A stretch of 64,000 bases of DNA, from assembly GCF_025905425.1 (NCBI RefSeq), contig NZ_CP109603.1, forward strand, positions 4,666,501 to 4,730,500, in the 5' to 3' direction. The notes under the pieces were generated by a model. It saw only the letters and a program-made list of their open reading frames with translations. It did no database searches and was not told where the DNA came from. A program made the position numbers and the translations under genes. The stretch comes from Pseudomonas putida. GTDB lineage: Bacteria; Pseudomonadota; Gammaproteobacteria; Pseudomonadales; Pseudomonadaceae. Positions 8,918 to 16,133 of this stretch are shown here, in pieces (the first letter of the stretch is position 1; every line of letters starts with the position of its first letter).

Positions 8918-9790
8918 ATGAGTCAGGAAACGCCATACATCTTCGATGCCACTGATGCCAGCTTCCAGCAACTGGTCATCGAAAACTCCTTCCACAAGCC
9001 CGTTCTGGTGGACTTCTGGGCCGAGTGGTGCGCGCCGTGCAAAGCGCTGATGCCATTGCTGGCGAAGATCGCCGAGGGTTATCAGGGCGAACTGCTGCTG
9101 GCCAAGATCAACTGCGACGTGGAGCAGCAGGTTGTCGCCCAGTTCGGCATTCGCAGCCTGCCGACCGTGGTGCTGTTCAAGGACGGCCAGCCGGTCGACG
9201 GCTTTGCCGGTGCGCAGCCGGAGTCGGCGATCCGCGCCATGCTCGAACCGCACGTGCAGATGCCTGCCGCCCCTGAAGCTTCGCCGCTGGAACAGGCCAA
9301 GGCGCTGTTCGCCGAAAGCCGCTTCGCCGAGGCCGAAGCCGCGCTGCAGCAGTTGTTGAGTGAAGACAACAGCAATGCCGAGGCGCTGATCCTTTACGCC
9401 CGCTGCCTGGCCGAGCGCGGTGAACTGGGTGAAGCCCAGGTGGTGCTGGATGCAGTCAAGACAGACGAGCACAAGGCGGCCCTGGCCGGTGCCAAGGCGC
9501 AGCTGACCTTCCTGCGCCAGGCTGCCAGCCTGCCGGAAGTCGCCGACCTGAAAAGCCGCCTGGCACAGAACCCGGAGGATGATGAAGCGGCCTACCAGTT
9601 GAGTATTCAGCAGCTGGCCCGCCAGCAGTATGAGGCGGCGCTGGAGGGGCTGTTGAAGCTGTTCAAGCGTAACCGTGGCTACGAGAACGGGCTGCCGCAG
9701 AAGACGCTGTTGCAGGTGTTCGAGTTGCTGGGCGGTGATCATCCGTTGGTGGGTGTGTACCGCCGCAAGCTCTCTGCCGCCCTGTTCTGA
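8918..9790 (+). CDS. thioredoxin-fold co-chaperone CnoX/YbbN-like
   Basis: 290 residues: an N-terminal thioredoxin domain (about 1-110) with active site WCAPC (C38, C41), then a helical tetratricopeptide-like region (about 120-290; LFAESRFAEAEAALQQLL, ALILYARCLAERGELGEA). This is the architecture of E. coli CnoX, which hands clients to GroEL and DnaK under oxidative stress. E. coli CnoX has SXXC, but this copy keeps both cysteines and could be redox active. Monocistronic-looking, about 30 bp after the methyltransferase. Confidence 0.88.
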   Translation: MSQETPYIFDATDASFQQLVIENSFHKPVLVDFWAEWCAPCKALMPLLAKIAEGYQGELLLAKINCDVEQQVVAQFGIRSLPTVVLFKDGQPVDGFAGAQPESAIRAMLEPHVQMPAAPEASPLEQAKALFAESRFAEAEAALQQLLSEDNSNAEALILYARCLAERGELGEAQVVLDAVKTDEHKAALAGAKAQLTFLRQAASLPEVADLKSRLAQNPEDDEAAYQLSIQQLARQQYEAALEGLLKLFKRNRGYENGLPQKTLLQVFELLGGDHPLVGVYRRKLSAALF

Positions 9791-9805
9791 GCTGATTGTT
9801 GCTGC

Positions 9806-9887
9806 GAGGGCGTCGCCCTCGTTCGCGGGCAAGCCCGCGCCCACAGGTACCTCGCTACTCTCAGAGACACCTCAAAATCCTGTGGGA
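9806..9887. repeat. REP element (REP core plus a partial inverted copy)
   Basis: Intergenic repeat between the convergent CnoX-like gene and the hypothetical gene at 9891. The core TTCGCGGGCAAGCCCGC at about 9822 is followed by GCCCACAGG, and CCTGTGGGA recurs inverted near 9879-9887. It matches the repetitive extragenic palindrome seen also at 12946, 22590 and 26157. It begins with a separate hairpin, GAGGGCGTCGCCCTC, which may act as a terminator. Confidence 0.75.
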
Positions 9888-9890
9888 ACA

Positions 9891-10250
9891 TCACCCGACC
9901 CAGTGATACACCGGCGCATCCGTGCCGCTCTCCACCTTCACCTCACTGCTGTGGCGCAACCGCACCAGCAGTCGCTTGCCCGCTGCGGTACTCCCCGCCA
10001 GCCCTTCCAGGCGGTCCAGCAACTCCGGCCCATTCATCTGCCCGGCCTGGCGCAACACCTCACGCGCTGCCGACCATTGCCCGTCATCCTGCCTCGGCGC
10101 AGCTGATGTGGTCGCCGCAGCTTCAGCCACAGCCGGCACCTCGATCTGGCGCCCCAACTGCGCCCACTCGGCCGGCTCCAGCTCGACAGTCAGGTCCACT
10201 GGCCAGTCACCAATCTGTCCACGAATTCTCACGATGTTTTCCTTGAGCAC
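9891..10250 (-). CDS. conserved hypothetical protein
   Basis: 119 residues, no signal peptide or membrane segment. It begins MLKENIVRIRGQIGDWPVDLTVELEP, suggesting a beta-rich N-terminal part, then an Ala-rich linker (AVAEAAATTSAAPRQD) and a helical-then-beta C-terminal part ending GTDAPVYHWVG. I recognise it only as a Pseudomonas conserved hypothetical at this syntenic position, next to the His-rich zinc gene on the opposite strand. No function can be assigned. Confidence 0.7.
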   Translation of the reverse strand: MLKENIVRIRGQIGDWPVDLTVELEPAEWAQLGRQIEVPAVAEAAATTSAAPRQDDGQWSAAREVLRQAGQMNGPELLDRLEGLAGSTAAGKRLLVRLRHSSEVKVESGTDAPVYHWVG

Positions 10251-10318
10251 AGGTCAATGTGGCCATGCTACAGCAACATGAAACCTGCGCCACACAGGCT
10301 GGCGGCGCAGAGAACAGT

Positions 10319-10328
10319 TGTTATAACA
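10319..10328. promoter_or_regulatory. candidate Zur box upstream of the zinc operon
   Basis: A perfect 10-bp palindrome TGTTATAACA within GTTGTTATAACATTACC, 38 bp before the ATG of the His-rich gene. It resembles the centre of known gammaproteobacterial Zur operators (GTTATAnTATAAC type). A zinc-repressed promoter would fit the adjacent genes. Inference from motif and context; the flanks are not symmetric, so it may be a moderate site. Confidence 0.55.
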
Positions 10329-10365
10329 TTACCAAATCATTCCCAGCCCGCTCCTGGAGTCATCC

Positions 10366-10941
10366 ATGCGTCGCCTGCTGCTCGCCCTGCCCTTCGCCCT
10401 GCTGCCCCTTTCCATGGCCCATGCCCACGATGAGCACGACCATGATCACGCCCACGGCACCCTCGGCGCCCACGAGCACGGCGTGGCCAAACTCAATGCC
10501 GTGCTCGATGGCAATACCCTGGAGCTGGAGCTGGACAGCCCGGCGATGAACCTGGTCGGCTTCGAACATGCCGCCAGCAGCGATGCCGACAAAGCCAAGG
10601 TTGCCGCCGTGCGCCAGCAGCTCGAACAACCGTTGCAACTGTTCGGCCTGGCAGCGGCCGCAGGCTGCAAGGACGATGCGCAGGCGCTGGAAAGCCCCTT
10701 GTTCGGCGCTGCCCCGAAAGCCGACGACGATGGCGACGAACATGAGCACGGCCATGAACACAGCGACATCGGTGCGCATTATCAATTGACCTGCGCGAAC
10801 CCGGACAAGCTCGCCCAGATCGACCTTGCCCCCCTGTTCAAGGCCTTCCCAGCAACCCAGAAGATCAACGTGCAGCTGATCGGCCCGAAAGGTCAGAAAG
10901 GTGTTGAAGCGACGCCCGCCAAGGCTGCGGTCGCGTTCTGA
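10366..10941 (+). CDS. His-rich periplasmic zinc-associated protein (DUF2796/ZrgA-like)
   Basis: 191 residues with a signal peptide (MRRLLLALPFALLPLSMAHA). Two metal-binding His/Asp clusters are visible: HDEHDHDHAHGTLGAHEHG right after the signal and DDDGDEHEHGHEHSDIGAH near residue 130. The C-terminal part is a beta-rich DUF2796 domain (KINVQLIGPKGQKGVEATPAKA). ATG 10366 has GGAG seven bases upstream. First gene of a four-gene operon preceded by a Zur-like palindrome; by analogy with the P. aeruginosa PA4063-PA4066 locus it probably helps zinc uptake. Confidence 0.85.
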   Translation: MRRLLLALPFALLPLSMAHAHDEHDHDHAHGTLGAHEHGVAKLNAVLDGNTLELELDSPAMNLVGFEHAASSDADKAKVAAVRQQLEQPLQLFGLAAAAGCKDDAQALESPLFGAAPKADDDGDEHEHGHEHSDIGAHYQLTCANPDKLAQIDLAPLFKAFPATQKINVQLIGPKGQKGVEATPAKAAVAF

Positions 10942-11652
10942 ATGAGCCAGCCGCTGATCGAACTGCATGACGTGGTTTTCGCCTGGCCAGGCCAGCCGGC
11001 CCTGCTGGATATTCCCACCTTCCAACTGGAGGCCGGCGAGGCAGTGTTTCTCAAAGGCCCAAGCGGCAGCGGCAAGACCACGCTGCTGGGCCTGCTGGGC
11101 GGCGTGAACCTGCCTGGGCAGGGCAGCATCCGCCTGCTCGGCCACGACCTCAGTGGCCTCGGCCAAGGCGCGCGCGATCGCTTCCGGGTCGACCACACCG
11201 GTTACATCTTCCAGCAGTTCAATCTGCTGCCGTTTCTATCGGTGCGCGAGAACGTCGAACTGCCGTGCCGCTTTTCGCGCAGCCGAGCCACACGTGCGGC
11301 CGAACGCCATGGCAGTGTCGACCAGGCGGCCGCCACACTGCTCGCCCACCTGGGCCTGGGCGACCCCGCCCTGCTTGCCCGCCGCGCCGACAGCCTGTCG
11401 ATCGGCCAGCAGCAACGGGTTGCCGCTGCGCGGGCATTGATCGGCCAGCCGGAACTGGTGATTGCCGACGAGCCGACCTCGGCACTCGATGCCGACACCC
11501 GTGAAGCGTTCATCCGCCTGTTGTTCGACGAGTGCCGGGCAGCCGGCGCCAGCCTGTTGTTCGTCAGCCACGACCAGAGCTTGGCACCGCTGTTCGACCG
11601 TCACCTTTCCCTGGCCGAACTCAACCGCGCCGCCAAGCCCCGGGAGGCCTGA
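10942..11652 (+). CDS. ABC transporter ATP-binding protein (LolD/MacB-type)
   Basis: 236 residues. Walker A GPSGSGKTT near residue 38, Q-loop IFQQFNLLPFL, signature LSIGQQQRVAAARAL, Walker B LVIADEPTSALD, and switch His FVSHD. This sequence type belongs with MacB/LolD-like exporters or extractors rather than classical importers. Its ATG follows the upstream TGA directly and its stop overlaps the permease start (TGATG). Expected to power the permease encoded next. Confidence 0.92.
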   Translation: MSQPLIELHDVVFAWPGQPALLDIPTFQLEAGEAVFLKGPSGSGKTTLLGLLGGVNLPGQGSIRLLGHDLSGLGQGARDRFRVDHTGYIFQQFNLLPFLSVRENVELPCRFSRSRATRAAERHGSVDQAAATLLAHLGLGDPALLARRADSLSIGQQQRVAAARALIGQPELVIADEPTSALDADTREAFIRLLFDECRAAGASLLFVSHDQSLAPLFDRHLSLAELNRAAKPREA

Positions 11653-12917
11653 TGTACCTGCTTCGTCTTGCCCTGGCCAGCCTGGCCAACCGCCGTTTCA
11701 CCGCGTTTCTCACCGCCTTTGCCATCGCCCTGTCGGTGTGCCTGCTGCTGGCCGTGGAGCGGGTTCGCACCGAGGCCCGCGCCAGCTTCGCCAGCACCAT
11801 CAGCGGTACCGACCTGATCGTTGGCGCCCGCTCTGGCTCGGTGAACCTGTTGTTGTATTCGGTGTTCCGCATCGGCAACGCCACCAATAACATTCGCTGG
11901 GACAGTTACCAGCACTACGCCCAGGACCCACGGGTAAAGTGGGCCATCCCCATCTCGCTGGGCGACTCGCACCGCGGCTATCGCGTGATGGGCACCACGG
12001 GCGACTACTTCAACCACTACCAATATGGCCGTAGGCAGCACCTGGAACTGAGCCAGGGCCGTGCCTTCGCCGATGACCCGTTCGAGGTGGTACTCGGCGC
12101 CGAAGTGGCCGAGGCATTGCACTACAAATTGGGCGACAAACTGGTGCTGGCCCATGGTGTGGCGGCGATCAGCCTGGTCAAGCACGACGACAAGCCGTTC
12201 ACCGTGGTCGGTGTGCTCAAGCGTACGGGTACACCGGTCGACCGCACCCTGCATATCAGCCTGGGGGGTATGGAGGCCATCCATATCGACTGGCACAACG
12301 GCGTGCCCGCCCGTGGCGCGGGACGCATCAGCGCCGAACAGGCCCGCAGCATGGACCTGCAACCTGCCGCCATCACCGCGTTCATGCTTGGCCTGAACAG
12401 CAAAATCGCCACTTTCAGCCTGCAACGGGAAATCAACGAGTACCGCAACGAACCCTTGCTGGCGATCTTGCCGGGGGTCGCCCTGCAGGAGCTTTGGAGC
12501 CTGATGGGTACCGCAGAGCAGGCGCTGTTCGTGGTCTCGCTGTTCGTGGTGCTGACCGGGTTGATCGGCATGCTCACGGCGATTCTCACCAGCCTCAACG
12601 AGCGCCGGCGGGAAATGGCGATACTGCGGTCGGTCGGCGCCAGGCCGTGGCACATCGCGGGGCTGCTGGTACTGGAAGCGCTGGCGCTGGCTACAGTCGG
12701 GATCGCGGCCGGGCTTGGGTTGCTATATGCGGGTATTGCCTTGGCCCAGGGGTACGTACAGGCCAACTACGGTTTGTACCTGCCGCTGGCCCTGCCGAGC
12801 GCTCACGAATGGACCTTGCTGGCTATCATCCTGGGCGCCGCGTTGCTGATGGGCAGCGTACCGGCCTGGCGTGCCTATCGGCAGTCGCTGGCCGATGGCT
12901 TGTCGATCCACCTCTGA
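11652..12917 (+). CDS. ABC transporter permease (FtsX/MacB fold)
   Basis: 421 residues from ATG 11652, overlapping the ATPase stop by one base. One N-terminal membrane helix (RFTAFLTAFAIALSVCLLLAV), a large periplasmic domain (about 40-280; SGTDLIVGARSGSVNLLLYSVF), then three C-terminal helices with LFVVLTGLIGMLTAILTSLNERRREMAILRSVGARPW, the hallmark cytoplasmic loop of FtsX-like permeases. Such proteins are mechanotransmission devices; a role in zinc handling or envelope transfer is inferred from its neighbours. Confidence 0.9.
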   Translation: MYLLRLALASLANRRFTAFLTAFAIALSVCLLLAVERVRTEARASFASTISGTDLIVGARSGSVNLLLYSVFRIGNATNNIRWDSYQHYAQDPRVKWAIPISLGDSHRGYRVMGTTGDYFNHYQYGRRQHLELSQGRAFADDPFEVVLGAEVAEALHYKLGDKLVLAHGVAAISLVKHDDKPFTVVGVLKRTGTPVDRTLHISLGGMEAIHIDWHNGVPARGAGRISAEQARSMDLQPAAITAFMLGLNSKIATFSLQREINEYRNEPLLAILPGVALQELWSLMGTAEQALFVVSLFVVLTGLIGMLTAILTSLNERRREMAILRSVGARPWHIAGLLVLEALALATVGIAAGLGLLYAGIALAQGYVQANYGLYLPLALPSAHEWTLLAIILGAALLMGSVPAWRAYRQSLADGLSIHL

Positions 12918-12926
12918 GAACCTGCA

Positions 12927-13556
12927 ATGATCAAGAACCTCACCGCCTTCTTCGCGGGCAACCCCGCTCCCACAAGGCTCGCCACAGGCGTCAGACCTTG
13001 TGGAGTACCTGTGGGAGCGGGCTTGCCCGCGAAGAGGCCAGCCCTGCAGACGCTGCTGATCCTGCTTCTGACAGTGGCGCTGCCATTGTGGGCCGCCGAG
13101 CCCCGCGAACTGGACTGGCCCGCCCTCATCCCGGAAGGCGCGCCGGTCATCCCGCCGCAGCTCGCGCCGCTGCACGACCTGTCGCAGCTCAGCAATGCCC
13201 TGGCCGCCGAATCGGCGCCCGCCGCCCGCCAGCAGGCGCCGGACGCCCCGGTGGTGAAAAGCCTCGATGGCCAGCAGATCAAGCTGCCCGGCTACATTGT
13301 GCCGCTGGAGGTCAGCGAAGAAGGCCGCACCACCGAGTTTCTGCTGGTGCCCTACTACGGCGCCTGTATCCACGTGCCGCCACCGCCCTCGAACCAAATT
13401 GTGCATATTGTCAGCGAGATGGGCGTGCGCGTCGAAGACCTCTACCAGCCCTACTGGATTGAGGGAAAGATGCAGGTTAGCGCCTCCAGCAGCGAACTGG
13501 CCGACGCCGGATACCAGATGGAAGCCGAGAAAATATACGCTTATGAGCTCAAGTGA
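12927..13556 (+). CDS. exported DUF3299 protein with REP sequence in its 5' coding region
   Basis: 209 residues if started at ATG 12927. Residues 8-38 are encoded by an inverted REP pair (FFAGNPAPT through GLPAKRP), which separates MIKNLTA from the signal-like LQTLLILLLTVALPLWAAEP. An in-frame GTG at 13011, preceded by GGAG five bases away, would give a shorter protein with a normal signal peptide and may be the real start. The exported domain includes LPGYIVPLE and FLLVPYYGACIHVPPPPSNQIVHI with a conserved Cys/His pair typical of DUF3299. Last gene of the putative zinc operon. Confidence 0.82.
   Translation: MIKNLTAFFAGNPAPTRLATGVRPCGVPVGAGLPAKRPALQTLLILLLTVALPLWAAEPRELDWPALIPEGAPVIPPQLAPLHDLSQLSNALAAESAPAARQQAPDAPVVKSLDGQQIKLPGYIVPLEVSEEGRTTEFLLVPYYGACIHVPPPPSNQIVHIVSEMGVRVEDLYQPYWIEGKMQVSASSSELADAGYQMEAEKIYAYELK
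12946..13039. repeat. inverted REP pair inside a coding region
   Basis: Left unit about 12946-12976 (CTTCGCGGGCAACCCCGCTC) and right unit about 13008-13039 (GTGGGAGCGGGCTTGCCCGC) in inverted orientation, forming a BIME-like cluster of about 94 bp. Both units lie inside the open frame of the DUF3299 gene and keep it open, adding about 31 codons. REPs are normally extragenic; here they coincide with the n-region of a signal peptide. Confidence 0.85.
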
Positions 13557-13586
13557 GAACTGTTTCGGATTCGTTACGACGCTTCT

Positions 13587-13600
13587 TTGAGCTGGGTCAA
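13587..13600. promoter_or_regulatory. candidate ANR/FNR box upstream of ompW/oprG
   Basis: TTGAGCTGGGTCAA matches the FNR/ANR consensus TTGAT-N4-ATCAA except at one inner position of each half. It lies about 66 bp before the OmpW start. The P. aeruginosa orthologue oprG is known to respond to ANR, which supports the idea. Not verified here. Confidence 0.5.
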
Positions 13601-13665
13601 ACTTTCCGTTTAGACGCATCCGTACCATTGGACTACTCAATTACTAATGTCCTCTGGGAGCTTCC

Positions 13666-14349
13666 ATGAACAAGTCCTTGCTCGGCGCCTCGCTTGTGGC
13701 CCTTGCGCTCGTCGCCCCTGTCGCGCACGCCTACCAGGCGGGCGATATGATCCTGCGCGCCGGTGCCATCACTACCGCGCCGAACGAAAGCAGCGGCGAC
13801 CTCAAGTTCGATGGCAACAAGGTGTCGGGTACCAAGGCGACCCTGGACAGCGACACCCAGCTGGGCCTGACCTTCGCTTACATGCTCACCGACCATATCG
13901 GCCTGGAGCTGCTGGCGGCCACCCCGTTCAAGCACACCGTTGGCGTCAAGGGCCTGGGCGGCGGCCTGGACGGCAAACTGGCCGACATCAAGCAACTGCC
14001 ACCGACCCTGTCGCTGCAGTACTACCCGATGGCGCCAAACTCCCGGTTCCAGCCGTATGCCGGTGTGGGCATCAACTACACCCTGTTCTTCGATGAAGAC
14101 CTGAGCAGCACGCGCAAGCAACAGGGCTTCAGCAACCTCAAGCTGCAGGATTCGATCGGTATCGCCGGCCAGCTGGGCATGGACTACATGCTCACCGACA
14201 ACCTGCTGGTCAACGCCTCGGTCTGGTACGTCGACATCGACACCAAGGCCAGCGTCAACGGCCCGACCGCGCTGGGCTACAGCAAGACCAAAGTCGACGT
14301 CGAAGTCGACCCGTGGGTCTACATGGTCGGCCTTGGCTACAAGTTCTGA
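13666..14349 (+). CDS. oprG: OmpW family outer-membrane protein (OprG-like)
   Basis: 227 residues: signal peptide MNKSLLGASLVALALVAPVAHA, then an eight-stranded barrel pattern (AGDMILRAGAITTAPNESSGDL, FAYMLTDHIGLELLAATPFKH, LQYYPMAPNSRFQPYAGVGINYTLFF) and a C-terminal Phe (VGLGYKF) for BAM recognition. OmpW/OprG forms a narrow lateral channel for small hydrophobic or amino-acid solutes. Ribosome site GGAG at -10. Its last 13 bases overlap the convergent MFS gene. An ANR-like box lies upstream. Confidence 0.92.
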   Translation: MNKSLLGASLVALALVAPVAHAYQAGDMILRAGAITTAPNESSGDLKFDGNKVSGTKATLDSDTQLGLTFAYMLTDHIGLELLAATPFKHTVGVKGLGGGLDGKLADIKQLPPTLSLQYYPMAPNSRFQPYAGVGINYTLFFDEDLSSTRKQQGFSNLKLQDSIGIAGQLGMDYMLTDNLLVNASVWYVDIDTKASVNGPTALGYSKTKVDVEVDPWVYMVGLGYKF

Positions 14350-15560
14350 TCCCTGGCAGGGAGTGCGGCCACGGCCGCGCTCCCTGTGTTCGACCACAGC
14401 CAGCAACCCAGGGCTGTCGCGCTGATCCCCGCCCCCAACCCGCACACCGCCGCCCATCCCCACCGGGCATAGACCCAGGTCGCCAGCACCGCGCCCAGGC
14501 CGCTACCCAGTGAATAACAGCACATGTAAGCGCCAATCAGCCGGCTCGCCAGCGCGCTGCGCCCCGCCAGCAACAGGCTTTGGTTGGTGACATGCACCGC
14601 CTGCACGGCAAAATCGAGCAACAACACGCCCAGTAGAAACGCCAGCAGAGAATGCTCGACGAACGCCGTCGGCAGCCAAGACACCGTCAGCACGCCCAGG
14701 GCCAGGCCGGTGGTACGTTCGCCCCGACCTTGGTCGGCCAAACGACCCGCGCGGGAAGCCGCCAACGCCCCCGCCACACCCGCCAGGCCAAACAGACCGA
14801 TCTCGGTATGGCTGAGTGCCAGTGATGGCGCACTCAAAGGCAATACCATGGCGCTCCACAGCACACTGAAGGCGGCGAAGATCAACACGCCGTACAACCC
14901 TCGCTGGCGCAATAGAGGGTCCTGCCTGAACAAGGCGAACAGCGAACCAATCAGTGCCAGGTAACCGGGCCGATGTGTCGCAGGCCGGGCGCCAGGCATG
15001 CCCTTGCAGAGCAGGCCGGCCATCATCACCAGTACCCCGGCCGCAGCGAAATAGACAACCCGCCAGCCTGCCACGTCGGCAACAAAGCCGGATACCAGGC
15101 GCGCCAACAGAATGCCCAGCACCACCCCGCTGGTGACCGTGCCCACCGCTTGCCCTTGTTGTGCGGGGGTGGCCAGGGTAGCGGCATGCGCCACCATCAC
15201 CTGCACCATGACGGCCATCAACCCGACCATCGCCAGCGCCACCAGCAGCACCGCCCAGTCCCACGCCATGCCAACCGCCACCAACGCCACGGCCGAGGCG
15301 AGCAATTGGCCGACGATCAGGCGCTTGCGGTCGATCAGGTCACCTAAAGGCACGATCAGCAGCAAGCCCAGCGCATAACCGGCCTGGGTAGCGCCAACCA
15401 CCCAGCCGATGCGCTGCTGGCCTACCCCCAGGTCCCGTGCTATCGACTCAAGCAAGGGCTGGGCGATATACACCGTGGCAACCGCCATGGCACAGGTGAG
15501 GGCGAGTAAAAGGGTTATCGCGTGGGTCAGGTCGGGTTGTTTTGTGTTCGCGCTGTGCAT
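14337..15560 (-). CDS. MFS transporter, 12-TM drug-efflux type
   Basis: About 407 residues from ATG 15560 (MHSANTKQPDLTHAI), chosen because GGGG lies seven bases upstream; an ATG at 15572 is the alternative. Twelve hydrophobic segments; the cytoplasmic loop between helices 2 and 3 is LGDLIDRKRLIVG, the MFS signature. Divergent from an HxlR regulator across an 83-bp gap with a perfect inverted repeat, so the pair is probably a regulator-controlled exporter. The 3' end overlaps the convergent oprG gene by 13 bp. Confidence 0.87.
   Translation of the reverse strand: MHSANTKQPDLTHAITLLLALTCAMAVATVYIAQPLLESIARDLGVGQQRIGWVVGATQAGYALGLLLIVPLGDLIDRKRLIVGQLLASAVALVAVGMAWDWAVLLVALAMVGLMAVMVQVMVAHAATLATPAQQGQAVGTVTSGVVLGILLARLVSGFVADVAGWRVVYFAAAGVLVMMAGLLCKGMPGARPATHRPGYLALIGSLFALFRQDPLLRQRGLYGVLIFAAFSVLWSAMVLPLSAPSLALSHTEIGLFGLAGVAGALAASRAGRLADQGRGERTTGLALGVLTVSWLPTAFVEHSLLAFLLGVLLLDFAVQAVHVTNQSLLLAGRSALASRLIGAYMCCYSLGSGLGAVLATWVYARWGWAAVCGLGAGISATALGCWLWSNTGSAAVAALPARDQNL
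14357..14386. other. strong hairpin at the oprG/MFS convergent junction
   Basis: CAGGGAG-T-GCGGCC pairs with GGCCGC-G-CTCCCTG around a 2-nt loop just after the oprG stop. The stem lies inside the 3' coding end of the opposite-strand MFS gene and is not followed by a T tract on the plus strand. It may protect or terminate the oprG transcript; a weak terminator call only. Confidence 0.45.
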
Positions 15561-15586
15561 GGCGTACCCCATCAATCTGGTTTCAA

Positions 15587-15627
15587 ATTAAAACCACATA
15601 TGGATTTTTAGCAAATGTGGTTTTAAT
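15587..15627. promoter_or_regulatory. palindromic operator between MFS and HxlR genes
   Basis: Perfect 13-bp inverted repeat: ATTAAAACCACAT at 15587-15599 and ATGTGGTTTTAAT at 15615-15627, with a 15-bp spacer. It fills the middle of the divergent promoter region. HxlR-type dimers bind such long inverted repeats, so it is the likely autoregulatory operator. Inference from position and symmetry. Confidence 0.7.
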
Positions 15628-15658
15628 CTGCAACCAGAACCCTTGAGAGAGCCGTGCA

Positions 15659-16102
15659 ATGCTCGACGAAACGAACGCCCAATGCCCGGTAGCCCGAGCC
15701 CTTGAAGTACTCGGTGACCGCTGGGCGCTGATGATCTTGCGCGATGCCTTCGATGGCTTGCGCCGCTTCAGCGAGTTTCAGAAGAACCTCGGGCTGGCCA
15801 AAAACATCCTGGCCTCACGGCTCAAGTTATTGGTGGAGAGTGGGCTGTTGGCGCTGCAGCCAGCATCGGATGGCAGTGCCTACAAAGAGTACGTGCTGAC
15901 CGAAAAAGGGCGTTCGGTGTTTCCGCTAGTGATTGCCTTGCGCCAGTGGGGGGAGCGCTTTTTGTTCGAGGCGGGAGAGACGCGATCGGCGTTGCTGGAG
16001 CAGGCGACGGGGCAAATCATCGCCCCCCTGCAGGTGCGCGCGCAGGATGGCCGGGTGTTAGGGCCTGACGATTGCCAGCGCAGGGTGGTGCAACACGGGT
16101 AA
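15659..16102 (+). CDS. HxlR family winged-helix transcriptional regulator
   Basis: 147 residues. The DUF24/HxlR core is clear: the N-terminal cysteine motif CPVARALEVLGDRWALMILRDAF, then LRRFSEFQKNLGLAKNILASRLKLLVESGLL and the wing YKEYVLTEKGRSVFPLVIAL. C9 is the residue that senses reactive electrophiles or oxidants in several relatives. Divergent from the MFS exporter with a palindromic operator between. The C-terminal 30 residues (after QATGQ) extend past the usual domain. Confidence 0.9.
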   Translation: MLDETNAQCPVARALEVLGDRWALMILRDAFDGLRRFSEFQKNLGLAKNILASRLKLLVESGLLALQPASDGSAYKEYVLTEKGRSVFPLVIALRQWGERFLFEAGETRSALLEQATGQIIAPLQVRAQDGRVLGPDDCQRRVVQHG

Positions 16103-16133
16103 AACAGGGGCCGCTTTGCGGCCCCTGGGGTTT

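Noticed and set aside
11532..11651. N-terminal extension of the FtsX-like permease
   Set aside because: It lies within the ATPase gene in another frame; the ATG at 11652 gives a normal membrane N-terminus.
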